9,623 bases of DNA. It comes from Planctomycetia bacterium. Lineage in GTDB: Bacteria; Planctomycetota; Planctomycetia; Pirellulales; UBA1268. Location of the stretch: contig RGVT01000075.1 in assembly GCA_010027105.1 (NCBI GenBank), positions 1 to 9,623 of the forward strand. The letters are read 5' to 3'. Position numbers and translations under genes: made by a program. The notes under the pieces were generated by a model. That model saw only the letters and a list, made by a program, of their open reading frames with translations, searched no databases and was not told where the DNA came from. Below, one piece after another: positions 6,367 to 9,623 of the stretch. How positions within the stretch are numbered: position 1 is the first letter of the stretch; each line of letters starts with the position of its first letter.

Positions 6367-7323
6367 TCAGCGGCGCACCGTGGAAAGGCGGTCGCGAAAC
6401 CGGTCGCGTCCGACGGGGCCCCACTGCCGCGAGTCGCGACTCCCCCCGGGATAATCCCCGAGCACGAGGTGTTCGTCGGGACCGAGTCGCCACTGCCGCG
6501 TACCGTCCGCGGGGGGCAGATGGTGGACGTCGCGCCACACGACCGCGCGTTCGATCACGGCCCGCGGTTCGCTGCCGGCCGGCGAGACGATTCGGACCTC
6601 GCACGCCGTCACGGCGGCGTCACGATCCCAGGGGACGTGCACGGACCACAGGGCGCCCGCACCGGGGGGCAGGCACGAGCGGGGTTCGGGACCCGGCTCC
6701 GGCGACCAGGCGGCGGCCACGAACGCGCCGTCGAGCCTGCCTGCCACGACGACGTGCCGGCTCGGCCGCGGCAAGCGCGCCCGTGCCGTGCGGTCGGCCA
6801 CGCGGAGTTCGACCACCTCTTCTCGATCCGGGGCGGGCGAGGCCGCCACGTCGATCACCGCCGCCAGCCCGACGTCCCGCACCGGTGTGAGCAGCCGCCG
6901 CTCATGGGGGGCGAAGGGGGCGTCGTCGAACACGGGCTCGGGCAGGATGAACGCGCGCGTTCCTCTGGCCGCGGCCTGCGGGACGGCCGCCACCGGCAGC
7001 GCCATCTCGGCCAGCACGCGGGGCGGTTTCAGGAGCACCGTGCCGTCGACCACGACATCCCCGGCGACGATGCCGACCACCTCGCCGGGCAGACCCCACA
7101 CCCGTTTCACGGCCGTCGGCCCGTCGGGCGCGGCCAGCGTCCAGCGCTCGAACCGCCCGGGTCGCCTCCGGGCGAGCGACGGAAACACGCCGCTTGCGAC
7201 CACGTCGCCGGGCATCAGCCCCGGGGCCATCGACAGCCCCTCGACCTCCCACCGCACCGGCCGCACGAGCCCGCCACAGGCGATCACGCATCCGACGACG
7301 GCGACGGCGACGACGCGCTTCAT
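6367..7323 (-). CDS. Signal peptidase I-like protein with a large insertion
   Basis: Signal peptidase I (family S26) removes signal peptides from exported proteins at the outer face of the inner membrane. This 318-residue product has one N-terminal membrane segment (about 3-19). The catalytic Ser lies in GLSMAPGLMPGD (Ser31, residues 29-40), the catalytic Lys in AVKRVWGLPGE (Lys73, residues 71-81), and the C-terminal box GDYPGGSRDSRQWGPV at 289-304. All three family boxes are therefore present and the enzyme is probably active. About 190 residues separate the Lys box from the last box. The stretch includes an Arg/Pro-rich, strand-forming part (about 165-265) that I cannot assign to a known domain. 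The ATG overlaps the rsmG stop by one base (TGATG), which sets the start and implies translational coupling; there is no ribosome site of its own. It may be a specialised paralogue rather than the main housekeeping LepB. Confidence 0.85.
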   Translation of the reverse strand: MKRVVAVAVVGCVIACGGLVRPVRWEVEGLSMAPGLMPGDVVASGVFPSLARRRPGRFERWTLAAPDGPTAVKRVWGLPGEVVGIVAGDVVVDGTVLLKPPRVLAEMALPVAAVPQAAARGTRAFILPEPVFDDAPFAPHERRLLTPVRDVGLAAVIDVAASPAPDREEVVELRVADRTARARLPRPSRHVVVAGRLDGAFVAAAWSPEPGPEPRSCLPPGAGALWSVHVPWDRDAAVTACEVRIVSPAGSEPRAVIERAVVWRDVHHLPPADGTRQWRLGPDEHLVLGDYPGGSRDSRQWGPVGRDRFRDRLSTVRR

Positions 7324-7993
7324 CACCGCAGCGGGGGTTTCGGGCGGATTTCGAGCAACACGCTCTCGTTGTCGCCGCCGCGGATCGGCCAGGCGGCGAT
7401 CCGGCGCACCGTCACCCGCTTGGCGAAACCCTTGTGCCGGGCCTCCCCCTTCTCCTCCTCCCAGCGCGGGCCCTTGATGACGAGCATCCGCCCGAACTCG
7501 CCGCCGAGCGGTTCGAACCAGGCGAGAAGCTTCACGAGCGGCGCCACCGCCCGGACGACGAGCGTGTCGAAGCGGTCGCCCCGTGCCACGGCGGCCGCCA
7601 CGACCGCCTGCCCGGCCGCAGCGTGCACCGGGAGCGCGAGGCCCGTCTCCGCGACGATCGCCGAGACCGCCCGGGCCTTCTTCGCCACGCTGTCGCAGAG
7701 TTCCACGCGCAGGTCGGGCCGGAGGATGGCGAGCATCACGCCCGGCACGCCACCGCCGGTGCCGACGTCGAGCACGTGCTCGCCCCGGGCCAGGTGCGGC
7801 TCGATCGCCGCCGCGTCGGCCACGTCGCGGGAGACGAACGTGTGCACGTCTGTGTGCCGGGTGAGATTCAGCCGTTCGTTCCAAGACCAGAGGCTCGCGG
7901 CGTAGGCCGCGAGCCTCCGGCTCGATTCGGCGGAAACCTCGAGCCCCAGTCGCCCCGCTTCGTCGGCGATCGACCGGGCGAGCGGCTCGGGCA

Positions 7994-7994
<1 letters not shown>
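7323..7994 (-). CDS. rsmG: 16S rRNA (guanine-527-N7)-methyltransferase RsmG
   Basis: RsmG (GidB) methylates N7 of G527 in 16S rRNA using S-adenosylmethionine. The 223-residue product is of normal length. It shows WNERLNLTR (38-46), the SAM-binding motif VLDVGTGGGVPGV (74-86) with ELCDSVAKKARAV (98-110) after it, the VVRAVAPL strand (146-153; the family usually has SRAVAPL) and a C-terminal KG-containing strand, MLVIKGPR. The ATG overlaps the glutamine synthetase stop by one base (TGATG) and has no clear ribosome site, so translation is probably coupled to the upstream gene. In many bacteria this gene sits beside mnmG and parAB; here it is inside a different operon. A longer in-frame extension upstream would run antiphase through the glutamine synthetase gene and is rejected. 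Confidence 0.95.

Positions 7995-9623
<1,629 letters not shown>

Noticed and set aside
6469..7905. A 478-codon plus-strand frame opposite the signal peptidase and rsmG genes
   Set aside because: It is antisense to two genes with intact catalytic motifs and shows no recognisable protein features.

Overview
The window is a high-GC bacterial chromosome segment (roughly 70% G+C by eye) that most resembles a planctomycete, probably of the Pirellulales type. This rests on a class III glutamine synthetase, a secreted protein with a PEP-CTERM sorting tail, an unusual large signal peptidase I, a small Arg-rich protein, and sparse Shine-Dalgarno use. The assignment is an inference from gene content and style. 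No rRNA, tRNA, CRISPR array, transposase or complete insertion sequence is visible.

Layout, left to right. The 3' end of a pyruvate, phosphate dikinase gene (+, 1-786) enters from the left. It is followed by a 346-bp gap, most of which is one long imperfect inverted repeat (about 825-1107). Next is an SLC13/DASS-type anion transporter (+, 1133-2551), which converges after 12 bp with a small secreted Cys-rich protein of unknown function (-, 2564-2968). A 170-bp divergent region separates that gene from a LarA-like protein (+, 3139-4296) that appears to lack the nickel-pincer active-site residues of lactate racemase. Its stop codon overlaps the stop of a convergent PEP-CTERM exported protein (-, 4293-5033).

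The rest is on the minus strand. A 60-residue Arg-rich protein (5307-5489) lies 60 bp behind a receiver-like protein (5550-6044) that has a near-perfect Shine-Dalgarno. A 322-bp gap rich in palindromes follows. The right end is a tightly packed operon read leftward: glutamine synthetase III (7994 to beyond the window), rsmG (7323-7994) and a signal-peptidase-I-like gene (6367-7323). Both junctions in it are one-base TGATG stop/start overlaps.

How the genes relate. The two large metabolic enzymes act in central carbon metabolism (pyruvate/PEP) and ammonia assimilation, and the transporter probably imports or exchanges an organic or inorganic anion. Signal peptidase, the PEP-CTERM protein and the Cys-rich protein belong to the export side of cell biology, but nothing ties them into one pathway beyond proximity. 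I see no defence system, biosynthetic cluster or other clearly new multi-gene system. The most unusual items are the inverted-repeat element at 825-1107, the LarA-like protein with its active site apparently missing, the large insertion in the signal peptidase, the alternating CTCACCGG/CCGGTGAG palindromes at 6330-6357, and the hairpin-marked overlapping 3' ends near 4293.
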